A stretch of DNA of 64,000 nucleotides from Tupaia tana (taxonomy: Eukaryota > Chordata > Mammalia > Scandentia > Tupaiidae). The number at the start of each line of letters is the position of its first letter. The stretch's first letter is position 1. A program made the translations under genes and the position numbers. The notes under the pieces were generated by a model. The model searched no databases and had not been told where the DNA came from. It saw only the letters and a program-made list of their open reading frames with translations. Below are positions 33,571 through 46,736 of the stretch, piece by piece. The DNA lies in assembly GCA_026018925.1 (NCBI GenBank), contig JAKSZU010000164.1, forward strand, positions 62,001-126,000, read 5' to 3'.

Positions 33571-35454
33571 GCAAAGCTAGTGTGGTAGGGAGCCCCTCTG
33601 GCCTTCTATCCCTGTCTTTGTGTCTCTGAGGTCTCTGTCTCTCTCTGCTCCTGTCTCCTCATTTTGTTTTTGGTAATTTTTCCTTTTTACGGTTTTTTTA
33701 AAGGTAGAATTTCTCTCTGGCTCTCAGCTCCATCTTTTGTTTTGTTAAGAAGCCCTTCTGCTCCTTTCTCCCAGGCAGGAGAGTTGAGCCATTCTCTGAG
33801 AAGATTCTACATGGATACTGGGAACTAGATATGTCAGGGCACAGGCGAAATGCAGATTTTCTACTCATAATTCAGCCTACAGCAAGCAAAGCTAGTGTGG
33901 TAGGGAGCCCCTCTGGACTTCTATCCCTGTCTCTGTGTCTCTGAGGTCTCTGTCTCTCTCTGCTCCTGTCTCCTCATTTTTTTTGGTAATTTTTCCTTTT
34001 TACGATTTTTTTAAGGTAGAATTTCTCTCTGGCTCTCAGCTCCATCTTTTGTTTGGTTAATAAGACCTTCTGCTCCTATCTCCCAGGAAGGACAGTTGAG
34101 CCATTCTCTGAGAAGATTCCACATGGATACTGGGAACTAGATATTTCAGGGCACAGGCGAAATGAAGATTTTCTTCTCATAATTCAGCCTCCAATAAGCA
34201 AAGCTAGTGTGGTAGGGAGCCCCTCTGGCCTTCTGTCCCTGTCTCTGTGTCTCTGAGGTCTCTGTCTCTCTCTGCTCCTGTCTCCTCATTTTTTTTTGGT
34301 AATTTTTCCTTTTTACGACTTTTTTAAAGGTAGAATTTCTCTCTGGCTCTCAGCTCCATCTTTTGTTTTGTTAATAAGCCCTTCTGCTCCTTTCTCCCAG
34401 GCAGGAGAGTTGAGCCATTCTCTGAGAAGTTTCCACATGGATACTGGGAACTAGATACTTCAGGGCACAGGCGAAATGAAGATTTTCTACTCATAATTCA
34501 GCCTCCAGCAAGCAAAGCTAGTGTGGTAGGGAGCCCCTCTGGCCTTCTATCCCTGTCTCTGTGTCTCTGAGGTCTCTGTCTCTCTCTGCTCCTGTCTCCT
34601 CATTATTTTTTTGGTAATTTTTCTTTTTGCGGTTTTTTTAAAGGTAGAATTTCTCTCTGGCTCGCAGCTCCATCTTTTGTTTTGTTAATAAGCCCTTCTG
34701 CTCCTTTCTCCCAGGCAGGAGAGTTGAGCCATTCTCTGAGAAGATTCCACATGGATACTGGGAACTAGATATTTCAGGGCACAGGCGAAATGAAGATTTT
34801 CTACTCATAATTCAGCCTCCAGCAAGCAAAGCTAGTGTGGTAGGGAGCCCCTCTGGCCTTCTAGCTCTGTCTCTGTGTCTCTGAGGTCTCTGTCTCTCTC
34901 TGCTCCTGTCTCCTCATTTTTTTTTTGGTAATTTTTCCTTTTTACGGTTTTTTTAAAGGTAGAATTTCTCTCTAGTTCTCAGCTCCATCTTTTGTTTTGT
35001 TAATAAGCCCTTCTGCTCCTTTCTCCCAGGCAGGAGAGTTGAGCCATTCTCTGAGAAGATTCCACATGGATACTGGGAACTAGATATTTCAGGGCACAGG
35101 CGAAATGAAGATTTTCTACTCATAATTCAGCCTCCAGCAAGCAAAGCTAGTGTGGTAGGGATCCCCTCTGGCCTTCTATCCCTGTCTCTGTGTCTCTGAG
35201 TTCTCTGTCTCTCTCTGCTCCTGTCTCCTCATTTTATTTTCGTAATTTTTCCTTTTTAAGATTTTTTTAAAGGTAGAATTTCTCTCTGGCTCTCAGCTCC
35301 ATCTATTGTTTTGTTAATAAGCCCTTCTGCTCCTTTCTCCCAGTCAGGAGTGTTGAGCCATTCCCTGAGAAGTTTCCACATGGATACTGGGAACTAGATA
35401 TTTCAGGGCACAGGCGAAATGAAGATTTTCTACTCATAATTGAGCCTCCAGCAA
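33571..35454 (+). repeat. Diverged, mostly single-copy monomers
   Basis: Six monomers (33571-35454) carry many changes not seen elsewhere in the window. Examples are GTCTTTGTGTC and GTTAAGAAGCC near 33615 and 33745, ATATGTCAGG and ATGCAGATT near 33830-33855, a one-T-shorter T-run before AAGGTAG near 34010, TAAGACCTTC near 34062, CCAATAAGC near 34192, TACGACTTT near 34316, and CTAGCTCTGTC with CTCTAGTTCTC near 34862-34980. The last (35141-35454) is class M. Single-copy variants suggest this stretch escaped recent amplification. Confidence 0.8.
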
Positions 35455-36079
35455 GCAAAGCTACTGTGGTAGGGAGCCACTCTGGCCTTCTATCACTGTC
35501 TCTGTGTCTCTGAGGTCCCTGTCTCTCTCTGCACCTGTCTACTCATTGTTTTTGGTAATTTATCCTTTTTACGATTTTTTTAAAGGTAGAATTTCTCTCT
35601 GGCTCTCAGCTCCATCTTTTGTTCTGTTAATAAGCCCTTCTGCTCCTTTCTCCCAGGCAGGAGAGTTGAGCCATTCTCTGAGAAGATTCCACATGGATAC
35701 TGGGAACTAGATATTTCAGGCACAGGCGAAATGAAGATTTTCTACTCATAATTCAGCCTCCAGCAAGCAATGCTAGAGTGGTAGGGAGCCCCTCTGGCCT
35801 TATATCACTGTCTCTGTGTCTCTGAGGTCTCTGTATCTCTCTGCTCCTGTCTCCTCATTTTTTTTGGTAATTTTTCCTTTTTACGATTTTTTTAAAGGTA
35901 GAATTTCTCTCTGGCTCTCAGCTCCATCTTTTGTTTTGTTAATAAGCCCTTCTGCTCCTTTCTCCCAGGCAGGAGAGTTGAGCCATTCTCTCAGAAGATT
36001 CCACATGGATACTGGGAACTAGATATTTCAGGTCACAGGCGAAATGAAGATTTTCTACTCATAATTCAGCCTCCAGCAA
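35455..36079 (+). repeat. U-V dimer, copy 1
   Basis: U (35455-35766) has TATCACTG, GAGGTCCCTG, CTGCACCTGTCTACTC, ATTGTTTTTGG, TTTGTTCTG and TTCAGGCACAGG (one G pair shortened). V (35767-36079) starts GCAATGCTAGAGTGG and has TTATATCACTG, CTGTATCTC, CTCTCAGAAG and CAGGTCACAGG. All these marks recur together only at 55196-55819. The dimer sits between an M and an O1 monomer in both places. Confidence 0.9.
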
Positions 36080-39000
36080 GCCAAGCTAGTGTGGTAGGGA
36101 GCCCCTCTGGCCTTCTATCCCTGTCTCTGTGTCTCTGAGCTCTCTGTCTCTCTCTGCTCCTGTCTCCTCATTTTTTTTGGTAATTTTTCCTTTTTACGAT
36201 TTTTTTAAATGTAGAATTTCTCTGTGTCTCTCATCTCCATCTTTTGTTTTGTTAATAAGCTCTTCTGCTCATTTCTCCCAGGCAGGAGAGTTGAGCCATT
36301 CTCTGAGAAGATTCCACATGGATACTGGGAAATAGATATTTCAGGGCACAGGCGAAATGAAGATTTTCTACTCATAATTCAGCCTCCAGCAAGCAAAGCT
36401 AGTGTGGTAGGGAGCCCCCCTGGCCTTCTATCACTGTCTCTGTGTCTCTGAGGTCTCTGTCTCTCTCTGCTCCTTTCTCCTCATTTTTTTGGTAATTTTT
36501 TCCTTTTTACGATTTTTTTAAAGGTAGAATTTCTCTCTGGCTCTCAGCTCCATCTTTTGTTTTGTTAATAAGCCCTTCTGCTCCTTTCTCCGAGGCAGGA
36601 GAGTTGAGCCATTTCTCTGAGAAGATTCCACATGGATACTGGGAACTAGATATTTCAGGGCACAGGCGAAATGAAGATTTTCTACTCATAATTCAGCCTC
36701 CAGCAAGCAAAGCTAGTGTGGTAGGGAGCCCCTCTGGCCTTCTATCCCTGTCTCTGTGTCTCTGAGGTCTCTGTCTCTCTCTGCTCCTGTCTCCTCATTA
36801 TTTATTTTTAAATTTTTCTTTTTGCGGTTTTTTTAAAGGTAGAATTTCTCTCTGGCTCTCAGCTCCATCTTTTGTTTGGTTAATAAGCCCTTCTGCTCCT
36901 TTCTCCCAGGCAGGAGAGTTGAGCCATTCTCTGAGAAGATTCCACATTGATACTGGGAACTAAATATTTCAGGGCACAGGCGAAATGAAGATTTTCTACT
37001 CATAATTCAGCCTCCAGCAAGCAAAGCTAGTGTGGTAGGGAGCCCCTCTGGCCTTCTATCCCTGTCTCTGTGTCTCTGAGGTCTCTGTCTCTCTCTGCTC
37101 CTGTCTCCTCATTATTTATTTTTAAATTTTTCTTTTTGCGGTTTTTTTAAAGGTAGAATTTCTTTCTGGCTCTCAGCTCCATCTTTTGTTTTGTTAATAA
37201 GCCCTTCTGCTCCTTTCTGCCAGGCAGGAGAGTTGAGCGATTCCCTGAGAAGATTTCACATGGATACTGGGAACTAGATATTTCAGGGCACCGGCGAAAT
37301 GAAGATTATCTACCCATAATTCAGCCTCCAGCAAGCAAAGCTAGTGTGATTGGGAGCCCCTCTCGCCTTCTATCCCTGTCTCTGTGTCTCTGAGGTCTCT
37401 GTCTCTCTCTGCTCCTGTCTCCTCATTTTTTTTGGTAATTTTTCCTTTTTACGATTTTTTTAAAGGTAGAATTTCTCTCTGGCTCTCAGCTCCATATTTT
37501 GTTTTGTTAATAAGCCCTTCTGCTCCTTTCTCCCAGTCAGGAGAGTTGAGCCATTCTCTGAGAAGATTCCACATGGATACTGGGAACTAGATATTTCAGG
37601 GCACAGGCAAAATGAAGATTTTCTACTCATAATTCAGCCTCCAGCAAGCAAAGCTAGTGTGGTAAGGAGCACCTCTGGCCTTCTATCCCTGTCTCTGTGT
37701 CTCTGAGTTCTCTGTATATATCTGCTCCTGTCTCCTCATTTTTTTTTGGTAATTTTTCCTTTTTACGATTTTTTTAAAGGTAGAATTTCTCTCTGGCTCT
37801 CAGCTCCATCTTTTGTTTTGTTAATAAGCCCTTCTGCTCATTTCTCCCAGGCAGGAGAGATGAGCCATTCTCTGAGATGATTCCACATGGATACTGGGAA
37901 ATAGATATTTCAGGGCACAGGCGAAATGAAGATTTTCTACTCATAATTCAGCCTCCAGCAAGCAAAGCTAGTGTGGTAGGGAGCCCCCTTGGCCTTCTAT
38001 CACTGTCTCTGTTTATCTGAGGTCTCTGTCTCTCTCTGCTCCTTTCTCCTCATTTTTTTTTTCGGTAATTTTTTCCTTTTTACGATTTTTTTAAAGGTAG
38101 AATTTCTCTCTGGCTCTCAGCTCCATCTTTTGTTTTGTTAATAAGCCCTTCTGCTCCTTTCTCCCAGGCAGGAGAGTTGAGCCATTCTCTGAGAAGATTC
38201 CACATGGATACTGGGAACTAGATATTTCAGGGCACATGCGAAATGAAGATTTTCTACTCATAATTCAGCCTCCAGCAAGCAAAGCTAGTGTGGTAGGGAG
38301 CCCCTCTGGCCTTCTATCCCTGTCTCTGTGTCTCTGAGGTCTCTGTCTCTCTCTGCTCCAGTCTCCTCATATTTTGTTGGTAAGTTTTCCTTTTTACGAT
38401 TTTTTTAAAGGTAGAATTTCTCTCTGGCTCTCAGCTCCATCTTTTGTTTGGTTAATAAGCCCTTCTGCTCCTATCTCCCAGGCAGGACAGTTGAGCCATT
38501 CTCTGAGAAGATTCCACATGGATACTGGGAACTAGATATTTCAGGGCACAGGCGAAATGAAGATTTTCTTCTCATAATTCAGCCTCCAGTAAGCAAAGCT
38601 AGTTTGGTAGGGAGCCCCTCTGGCCTTCTGTCCCTGTCTCTGTGTCTCTGAGGTCTCTGTCTCTCTCTGCTCCTGTCTCCTCATTTTTTTTGGTAATTTT
38701 TCCTTTTTACGATTTTTTTAAAGGTAGAATTTCTCTCTGGCTCTCAGCTGCATCTTTTGTTTTGTTAATAAGCCCTTCTGCTCCTTTCTCCCAGGCAGGA
38801 GAGTTGAGCCATTCTCTGAGAAGTTTCCACATGGATACTGGGAACTAGATACTTCAGGGCACAGGCGAAATGAAGATTTTCTACTCATAATTCAGCCTCC
38901 AGCAAGCAAAGCTAGTGTGGTAGGGAGCCCCTCTGGCCTTCTATCCCTGTCTCTGTGTCTCTGAGGTCTCTGTCTCTCTCTGCTCCTGTCTCCTAATTTT

Positions 39001-40157
39001 TTTTGGTAATTTTTCCTTTTTACGATTTTTTTAAAGGTAGAATTTCTCTCTGGCTCTCACTCCATGTTTTGTTTTGTTAATAAGCCCTTCTGCTCCTTTC
39101 TCCGAGGCAGGAGAGTTGAGCCATTCTCTGAGAAGGTTCCACATGGATACTGGGAACTAGATATTTCAGGGCACAGGCGAAATGAAGATTTTATACTCAT
39201 AATTCAGCCTCCAGCAAGCAAAGCTAGTGTGGTAGCGAGCCCCTCTGGCCTTCTATCCCTGTCTCTTTGTCTCTGAGATCTCTATCTCTCTCTGCTCCTG
39301 TCTCATCATTTTTTTGGTAATTTTTCCTTTTTACGATTTTTTTAAAGGTAGAATTTCTCTCTGGCTCTCAGCTCCATCTTTTGTTTTGTTAATAAGCCCT
39401 TCTGCTCCTTTCTCCCAGGCAGGAGAGTTGAGCCATTCTCCGAGAAGATTCCACATGGATACTGGGAACTAGATATTTAAGGACACAAGCGAAATGAAGA
39501 TTTTCTACTCATAATTCAGCCTCCAGCAAGCAAAGCTAGTGTGGTAGGGAGCCCCTCTGGCCTTCTGTCCCTGTCTCTGTGTCTCTGAGTTCTCTGTCTC
39601 TCCCTGCTCCAGTCTCCTCATTTTTTTTTGGTAATTTTTCCTTTTTACGATTTTTTTAAAGGTAGAATTTCTCTCTGGCTCTCAGCTCCATCTTTTGTTT
39701 TGTTAATAAGCCCTTCTGCTCCTTTCTCCCAGGCAGGAGAGTTGAGCCATTCTCTGAGAAGATTCCACATGGATACTGGGAACTAGATATTTCAGGGCAC
39801 AGGCGAAATGAAGATTTTCTACTCATAATTCAGCCTCCAGCAAGCAAAGCTAGTGTGGTAGGGATCCCCTCTGGCCTTCTATCCCTGTCTCTGTGTCTCT
39901 GAGTTCTCTGTCTCTCTCTGCTCCTGTCTCCTCATTTTATTTTCGTAATTTTTCCTTTTTAAGATTTTTTGAAAGGTAGAATTTCTCTCTGGCTCTCAGC
40001 TCCATCTATTGTTTTGTTAATAAGCCCTTCTGCTCCTTTCTCCCAGTCAGGAGTGTTGAGCCATTCCCTGAGAAGTTTCCACATGGATACTGGGAACTAG
40101 ATATTTCAGGGCACAGGCGAAATGAAGATTTTCTACTCATAATTCAGCCTCCAGCAA
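36080..40157 (+). repeat. 13 monomers leading into the 24-mer HOR: O1 O2 N N H I J E R F K P' M
   Basis: O1 carries TTTAAATGTAG, CTGTGTCTCTCATC and AAGCTCTTCTGCTCATTTC. O2 has GCCCCCCTGG. Two N monomers stand in tandem (about 36.7 and 37.0 kb), only the second having the G-type tail. From E onward the order E R F K P' M resembles the end of the 24-mer unit, but one M monomer is missing, so this is a related, shorter arrangement. Confidence 0.82.
39844..40157 (+). repeat. Class M exemplar monomer
   Basis: Marks: GTAGGGATCCCCTC (a BamHI site), GAGTTCTCTGTC, CATTTTATTTTCGTAA, TTTTTAAGATTTTTTG, CATCTATTGTTTTG, CCCAGTCAGGAGTG and CATTCCCTGAG. It loses the first consensus CpG (TACGAT to TAAGAT). 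It is confined to positions after 35 kb. Confidence 0.84.
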
Positions 40158-40470
40158 GCAAAGCTAGTGTGGTAGGGAGCCCCTCTGGCCTTCTATCCCT
40201 GTCTCTGTGTCTCTGAGGTCTCTGTCTCTCTCTGCTCCTGTCTCCTCATTTTTTTTGGTAATTTTTCCTTTTTACGATTTTTTTAAATGTAGAATTTCTC
40301 TGTGTCTCTCATCTCCATCTTTTGTTTTGTTAATAAGCTCTTCTGCTCATTTCTCCCAGGCAGGAGAGTTGAGCCATTCTCTGAGAAGATTCCACATGGA
40401 TACTGGGAAATAGATATTTCAGGGCACAGGCGAAATGAAGATTTTCTACTCATAATTCAGCCTCCAGCAA
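40158..40470 (+). repeat. Class O1 exemplar monomer
   Basis: Marks: TTTAAATGTAGAATTTC, CTGTGTCTCTCATCTCC, AAGCTCTTCTGCTC and GGGAAATAG. It starts each copy of the 24-mer HOR. Confidence 0.83.
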
Positions 40471-40783
40471 GCAAAGCTAGTGTGGTAGGGAGCCCCCCTG
40501 ACCTTCTATCACTGTCTCTGTGTCTCTGAGGTCTCTGTCTCTCTCTGCTCCTTTCTCCTCATTTTTTTGGTAATTTTTTCATTTTTACGATTTTTTTAAA
40601 GGTAGAATTTCTCTCTGGCTCTCAGCTCCATCTTTTGTTTTGTTAATAAGCCCTTCTGCTCCTTTCTCCGAGGCAGGAGAGTTGAGCCATTCTCTGAGAA
40701 GATTCCACATGGATACTGGGAACTAGATATTTCAGGGCACAGGCGAAATGAAGATTTTCTACTCATAATTCAGCCTCCAGCAA
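40471..40783 (+). repeat. Class O2 exemplar monomer
   Basis: Marks: GAGCCCCCCTG, CTATCACTG, CTCCTTTCTCC, a short T7 run before GGTAATTTTTTC, and TTTCTCCGAGG. It always follows O1. Confidence 0.82.
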
Positions 40784-43700
40784 GCAAAGCTAGTGTGGTA
40801 GGGAGCCCCTCTGGCCTTCTATCCCTGTCTCTGTGTCTCTGAGGTCTCTGTCTCTCTCTGCTCCTGTCTCCTCATTATTTATTTTTAAATTTTACTTTTT
40901 GCGGTTTTTTTTTAAAGGTAGAATTTCTCTCTGGCTCTCAGCTCCATCTTTTGTTTTGTTAATAAGCCCTTCTGCTCCTTTCTGCCAGGCAGGAGAGTTG
41001 AGCGATTCTCTGAGAAGATTCCACATGGATACTGGGAACTAGATATTTCAGGGCACCGGCGAAATGAAGATTATCTACCCATAATTCAGCCTCCAGCAAG
41101 CAAAGCTAGTGTGATTGGGAGCCCCTCTCGCCTTCTATCCCTGTCTCTGTGTCTCTGAGGTCTCTGTATCTCTCTGCTCCTGTCTCCTCATTTTTTTTGG
41201 TAATTTTTCCTTTTTACGATTTTTTTAAAGGTAGAATTTCTCTCTGGCTCTCAGCTCCATCTTTTGTTTTGTTAATAAGCCCTTCTGCTCCTTTCTCCCA
41301 GTCAGGAGAGTTGAGCCATTCTCTGAGAAGATTCCACATGCATACTGGGAACTAGATATTTCAGGGCACAGGCAAAATGAAGATTTTCTACTCATAATTC
41401 AGCCTCCAGCAAGCAAAGCTAGTGTGGTAAGGAGCCCCTCTGGTCTTCTATCCCTGTCTCTGTGTCTCTGAGTTCTCTGTATATATCTGCTCCTGTCTCC
41501 TCATTTTTTTTTGGTAATTTTTCCTTTTTACGATTTTTTTAAAGGTAGAGTTTCTCTCTGGCTCTCAGCTCCATCTTTTGTTTTGTTAATAAGCCCTTCT
41601 GCTCATTTCTCCCAGGCAGGAGAGATGAGCCATTCTCTGAGATGATTCCACATGGATACTGGGAAATAGATATTTCAGGGCACAGGCGAAATGAAGATTT
41701 TCTACTCATAATTCAGCCTCCAGCAAGCAAAGCTAGTGTGGTAGGGAGCCCCTCTGGCCTTCTATCCCTGTCTCTGTGTCTCTGAGGTCTCTGTCTCTCT
41801 CTGCTCCAGTCTCCTCATTTTTTGTTGGTAAGTTTTCCTTTTTACGATTTTTTTAAAGGTAGATTTTCTCTCTGGCTCTCAGCTCCATCTTTTGTTTGGT
41901 TAATAAGCCCTTCTGCTCCTATCTCCCAGGCACGACAGTTGAGCCATTCTCTGAGAAGATTCCACATGGATACTGGGAACTAGATATTTCAGGGCACAGG
42001 CGAAATGAAGATTTTCTTCTCATAATTCAGCCTCCAGTAAGCAAAGCTAGTTTGGTAGGGAGCCCCTCTGGCCTTCTGTCCCTGTCTCTGTGTCTCTGAG
42101 GTCTCTCTCTCTGCTCCTGTCTCCTCATATTTTTTGGTAATTTTTCCTTTTTACGATTTTTTTAAAGGTAGAATTTCTCTCTGGCTCTCAGCTCCATCTT
42201 TTGTTTTGTTAATAAGCCCTTCTGCTCCTTTCTCCCAGGCAGGAGAGTTGAGCCATTCTCTGAGAAGTTTCCACATGGATACTGGGAACTAGATACTTCA
42301 GGGCACAGGCGAAATGAAGATTTTCTACTCATAATTCAGCCTCCAGCAAGCAAAGCTAGTGTGGTAGGGAGCCCCTCTGGGCTTCTATCCCTGTCTCTGT
42401 GTCTCTGAGGTCTCTGTCTCTCTCTGCTCCTGTCTCCTAATTTTTTTTGGTAATTTTTCCTTTTTACGATTTTTTTAAAGGTAGAATTTCTCTCTGGCTC
42501 TCACTCCATGTTTTGTTTTGTTAATAAGCCCTTCTGCTCCTTTCTCCGAGGAAGGAGAGTTGAGCCATTCTCTGAGAAGGTTCCACATGGATACTGGGAA
42601 CTAGATATTTCAGGGCACAGGCGAAATGAAGATTTTCTACTCATAATTCAGCCTCCAGCAAGCAAAGCTAGTGTGGTAGCGAGCCCCTCTGGCCTTCTAT
42701 CCCTGTCTCTGTGTCTCTGAGATCTCTATCTCTCTCTGCTCCTGTCTCATCATTTTTCTTGGTAATTTTTCCTTTTTACGATTTTTTTAAAGGTAGAATT
42801 TCTCTCTGGCTCTCAGCTCCATCTTTTGTTTTGTTAATAAGCCCTTCTGCTCCTTTCTCCCAGGCAGGAGAGTTGAGCCATTCTCCGAGAAGATTCCACA
42901 TGGATACTGGGAACTAGATATTTCAGGACACAAGCGAAATGAAGATTTTCTACTCATAATTCAGCCTCCAGCAAGCAAAGCTAGTGGGGTAGGGAGCCCC
43001 TCTGGCCTTCTGTCCCTGTCTCTGTGTCTCTGAGTTCTCTGTCTCTCCCTGCTCCAGTCTCCTCATTTTTTTTGGTAATTTTTCCTTTTTACGATTTTTT
43101 TAAAGGTAGAATTTCTCTCTGGCTCTCAGCTCCATCTTTTGTTTTGTTAATAAGCCCTTCTGCTCCTTTCTCCCAGGCAGGAGAGTTGAGCCATTCTCCG
43201 AGAAGATTCCACATGGATACTGGGAACTAGATATTTCAGGGCACAGGCGAAATGAAGATTTTCTACTCATAATTCAGCCTCCAGCAAGCAAAGCTAGTGT
43301 GGTAGGGAGCCCCTCTGGCCTTCTGTCCCTGTCTCTGTGTCTCTGAGTTCTCTGTCTCTCTCTGCTCCAGTCTCCTCATTATTTTTTTGGTAATTTTTCC
43401 TTTTTACGATTTTTTTAAAGGTAGAATTTCTCTCTGGCTCTCAGCTCCATCTTTTGTTTTGTTAATAAGCCCTTCTGCTCCTTTCTCCCAGGCAGGAGAG
43501 TTGAGCCATTCTCTGAGAAGTTTCCACATGGATACTGGGAACAAGATACTTCAGGGCACAGGCGAAATGAAGATTTTCTACTCATAATTCAGCCTCCAGC
43601 AAGCAAAGCTAGTGTGGTAGGGAGCCCCTCTGGCCTTCTATCCCTGTCTCTGTGTCTCTGAGGTCTCTGTCTCTCTCTGCTCCTGTCTCCTAATTTTTTT

Positions 43701-46422
43701 TGGTAATTTTTCCTTTTTATGATTTTTTTAAAGGTAGAATTTCTCTCTGGCTCTCACTCCATGTTTTGTTTTGTTAATAAGCCCTTCTGCTCCTTTCTCC
43801 GAGGCAGGAGAGTTGAGCCATTCTCTGAGAAGGTTCCACATGGATACTGGGAACTAGATATTTCAGGGCACAGGCAAAATGAAGATTTTCTACTCATAAT
43901 TCAGCCTCCAGCAAGCAAAGCTAGTGTGGTAGCGAGCCCCTCTGGCCTTCTATCCCTGTCTCTGTGTCTCTGAGATCTCTATCTCTCTCTGCTCCTGTCT
44001 CATCATTTTTTTTGATAATTTTTCCTTTTTACGATTTTTTTAAAGGTAGAATTTCTCTCTGGCTCTCAGCTCCATCTTTTGTTTTGTTAATAAGCCCTTC
44101 TGCTCCTTTCTCCCAGGCAGGAGAGTTGAGCCATTCTCCGAGAAGATTCCACATGGATACTGGGAACTAGATATTTCAGGGCACAGGCGAAATGAAGATT
44201 TTCTACTCATAATTCAGCCTCCAGCAAGCAAAGCTAGTGTGGTAGGGAGCCCCTCTGGCCTTCTGTCCCTGTCTCTGTGTCTCTGAGGTCTCTGTCTCTC
44301 TCTGCTCCAGTCTCCTCATTTTTTTTTGGTAATTTTTCCTTTTTATGATTTTTTTAAAGGTAGAATTTCTCTCTGGCTCTCAGCTCCATCTTTTGTTTTG
44401 TTAATAAGCCCTTCTGCTCCTTTCTCCCAGGCAGGAGAGTTGAGCCATTCTCTGAGAAGTTTCCACATGGATACTGGGAACTAGATATTTCAGGGCACAG
44501 GCGAAATGAAGATTTTCTACTCATAATTCAGCCTCCAGCAAGCAAAGCTAGTGTGGTAGGGAGCCCCTCTGGCCTTCTATCCCTGTCTCTGTGTCTCTGA
44601 GGTCTCTGTCTCTCTCTGCTCCTGTCTCCTAATATTTTTGGTAATTTTTCCTTTTTACGATTTTTTTAAAGGTAGAATTACTCTCTGGCTCTCACTCCAT
44701 GTTTTGTTTTGTTAATAAGCCCTTCTGCTCCTTTCTCCCAGGCAGGAGAGTTGAGCCATTCTCTGAGAAGATTCCACATGGATACTGGGAACTATATATT
44801 TCAGGGCACAGGCGAAATGAAGTTTTTCTACTCATAATTCAGCCTCCAGCAAGCAAAGCTAGTGTGGTAGCGAGCCCCTCTGGCCTTCTATCCCTGTCTC
44901 TGAGTCTCTGAGATCTCTACCTCTCTTTGCTCCTTTCTCATCATTTTTTTTGGTAATTTTTCCTTTTTACGATTTTTTTAAAGGTAGAATTTCTCTCTGG
45001 CTCTCAGCTCCATCTTTTGTTTTGTTAATAAGCCCTTCTGCTCCTTTCTCCCAGGCAGGAGAGTTGAGCCATTCTCTGAGATGATTCCACATGGATACTG
45101 GGAACTAGATATTTCAGGGCACAGGCGAAATGAAGATTTTCTACTCATAATTCAGCCTCCAGCAAGCAAAGCTAGTGTGGTAGGGAGCCCCCTTGGCCTT
45201 CTATCACTGTCTCTGTTTATCTGAGGTCTCTGTCTCTCTCTGCTCCTTTCTCCTCATTTTTTTTTTCGGTAATTTTTTCCTTTTTACGATTTTTTTAAAG
45301 GTAGAATTTCTCTCTGGCTCTCAGCTCCATCTTTTGTTTTGTTAATAAGCCCTTCTGCTCCTTTCTCCCAGGCAGGAGAGTTGAGCCATTCTCTGAGAAG
45401 ATTCCACATGGATACTGGGAACTAGATATTTCAGGGCACATGCGAAATGAAGATTTTCTACTCATAATTCAGCCTCCAGCAAGCAAAGCTAGTGTGGTAG
45501 GGAGCCCCTCTGGCCTTCTATCCCTGTCTCTGTGTCTCTGAGGTCTCTGTCTCTCTCTGCTCCAGTCTCCTCATTTTTTGTTGGTAAGTTTTCCTTTTTA
45601 CGATTTTTTTAAAGGTAGAATTTCTCTCTGGCTCTCAGCTCCATCTTTTGTTTGGTTAATAAGCCCTTCTGCTCCTATCTCCCAGGCAGGACAGTTGAGC
45701 CATTCTCTGAGAAGTTTCCACATGGATACTGGGAACTAGATATTTCAGGGCACAGGCGAAATGAAGATTTTCTTCTCATAATTCAGCCTCCAGTAAGCAA
45801 AGCTAGTTTGGTAGGGAGCCCCTCTGGCCTTCTGTCCCTGTCTCTGTGTCTCTGAGGTCTCTGTCTCTCTCTGCTCCTGTCTCCTCATTTTTTTTTGGTA
45901 ATTTTTCCTTTTTACGATTTTTTTAAAGGTAGAATTTCTCTCTGGCTCTCAGCTCCATCTTTTGTTTTGTTAATAAGCCCTTCTGCTCCTTTCTCCCAGG
46001 CAGGAGAGTTGAGCCATTCTCTGAGAAGTTTCCACATGGATACTGGGAACTAGATACTTCAGGGCACAGGCGAAATGAAGATTTTCTACTCATAATTCAG
46101 CCTCCAGCAAGCAAAGCTAGTGTGGTAGGGAGCCCCTCTGGCCTTCTATCCCTGTCTCTGTGTCTCTGAGGTCTCTGTCTCTCTCTGCTCCAGTCTCCTA
46201 ATTTTTTTTGGTAATTTTTCCTTTTTACGATTTTTTTAAAGGTAGAATTTCTCTCTGGCTCTCACTCCATGTTTTGTTTTGTTAATAAGCCCTTCTGCTC
46301 CTTTCTCCGAGGCAGGAGAGTTGAGCCATTCTCTGAGAAGGTTCCACATGGATACTGGGAACTAGATATTTCAGGGCACAGGCGAAATGAAGATTTTCTA
46401 CTCATAATTCAGCCTCCAGCAA

Positions 46423-46736
46423 GCAAAGCTAGTGTGGTAGGGATCCCCTCTGGCCTTCTATCCCTGTCTCTGTGTCTCTGAGTTCTCTGTCTCTCTCTGC
46501 TCCTGTCTCCTCATTTTATTTTCGTAATTTTTCCTTTTTAAGATTTTTTGAAAGGTAGAATTTCTCTCTGGCTCTCAGCTCCATCTATTGTTTTGTTAAT
46601 AAGCCCTTCTGCTCCTTTCTCCCAGTCAGGAGTGTTGAGCCATTCCCTGAGAAGTTTCCACATGGATACTGGGAACTAGATATTTCAGGGCACAGGCGAA
46701 ATGAAGATTTTCTACTAATAATTCAGCCTCCAGCAA
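46423..46736 (+). repeat. Extra M monomer inside the 24-mer unit
   Basis: This class M copy lies between F and K. The otherwise parallel run F K P' M at 38.9-40.16 kb has no M at this point, so the landmark offset changes from about 7205 to about 7520 bp across it. It is present again in copy 2 near 53.94 kb. Confidence 0.8.
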
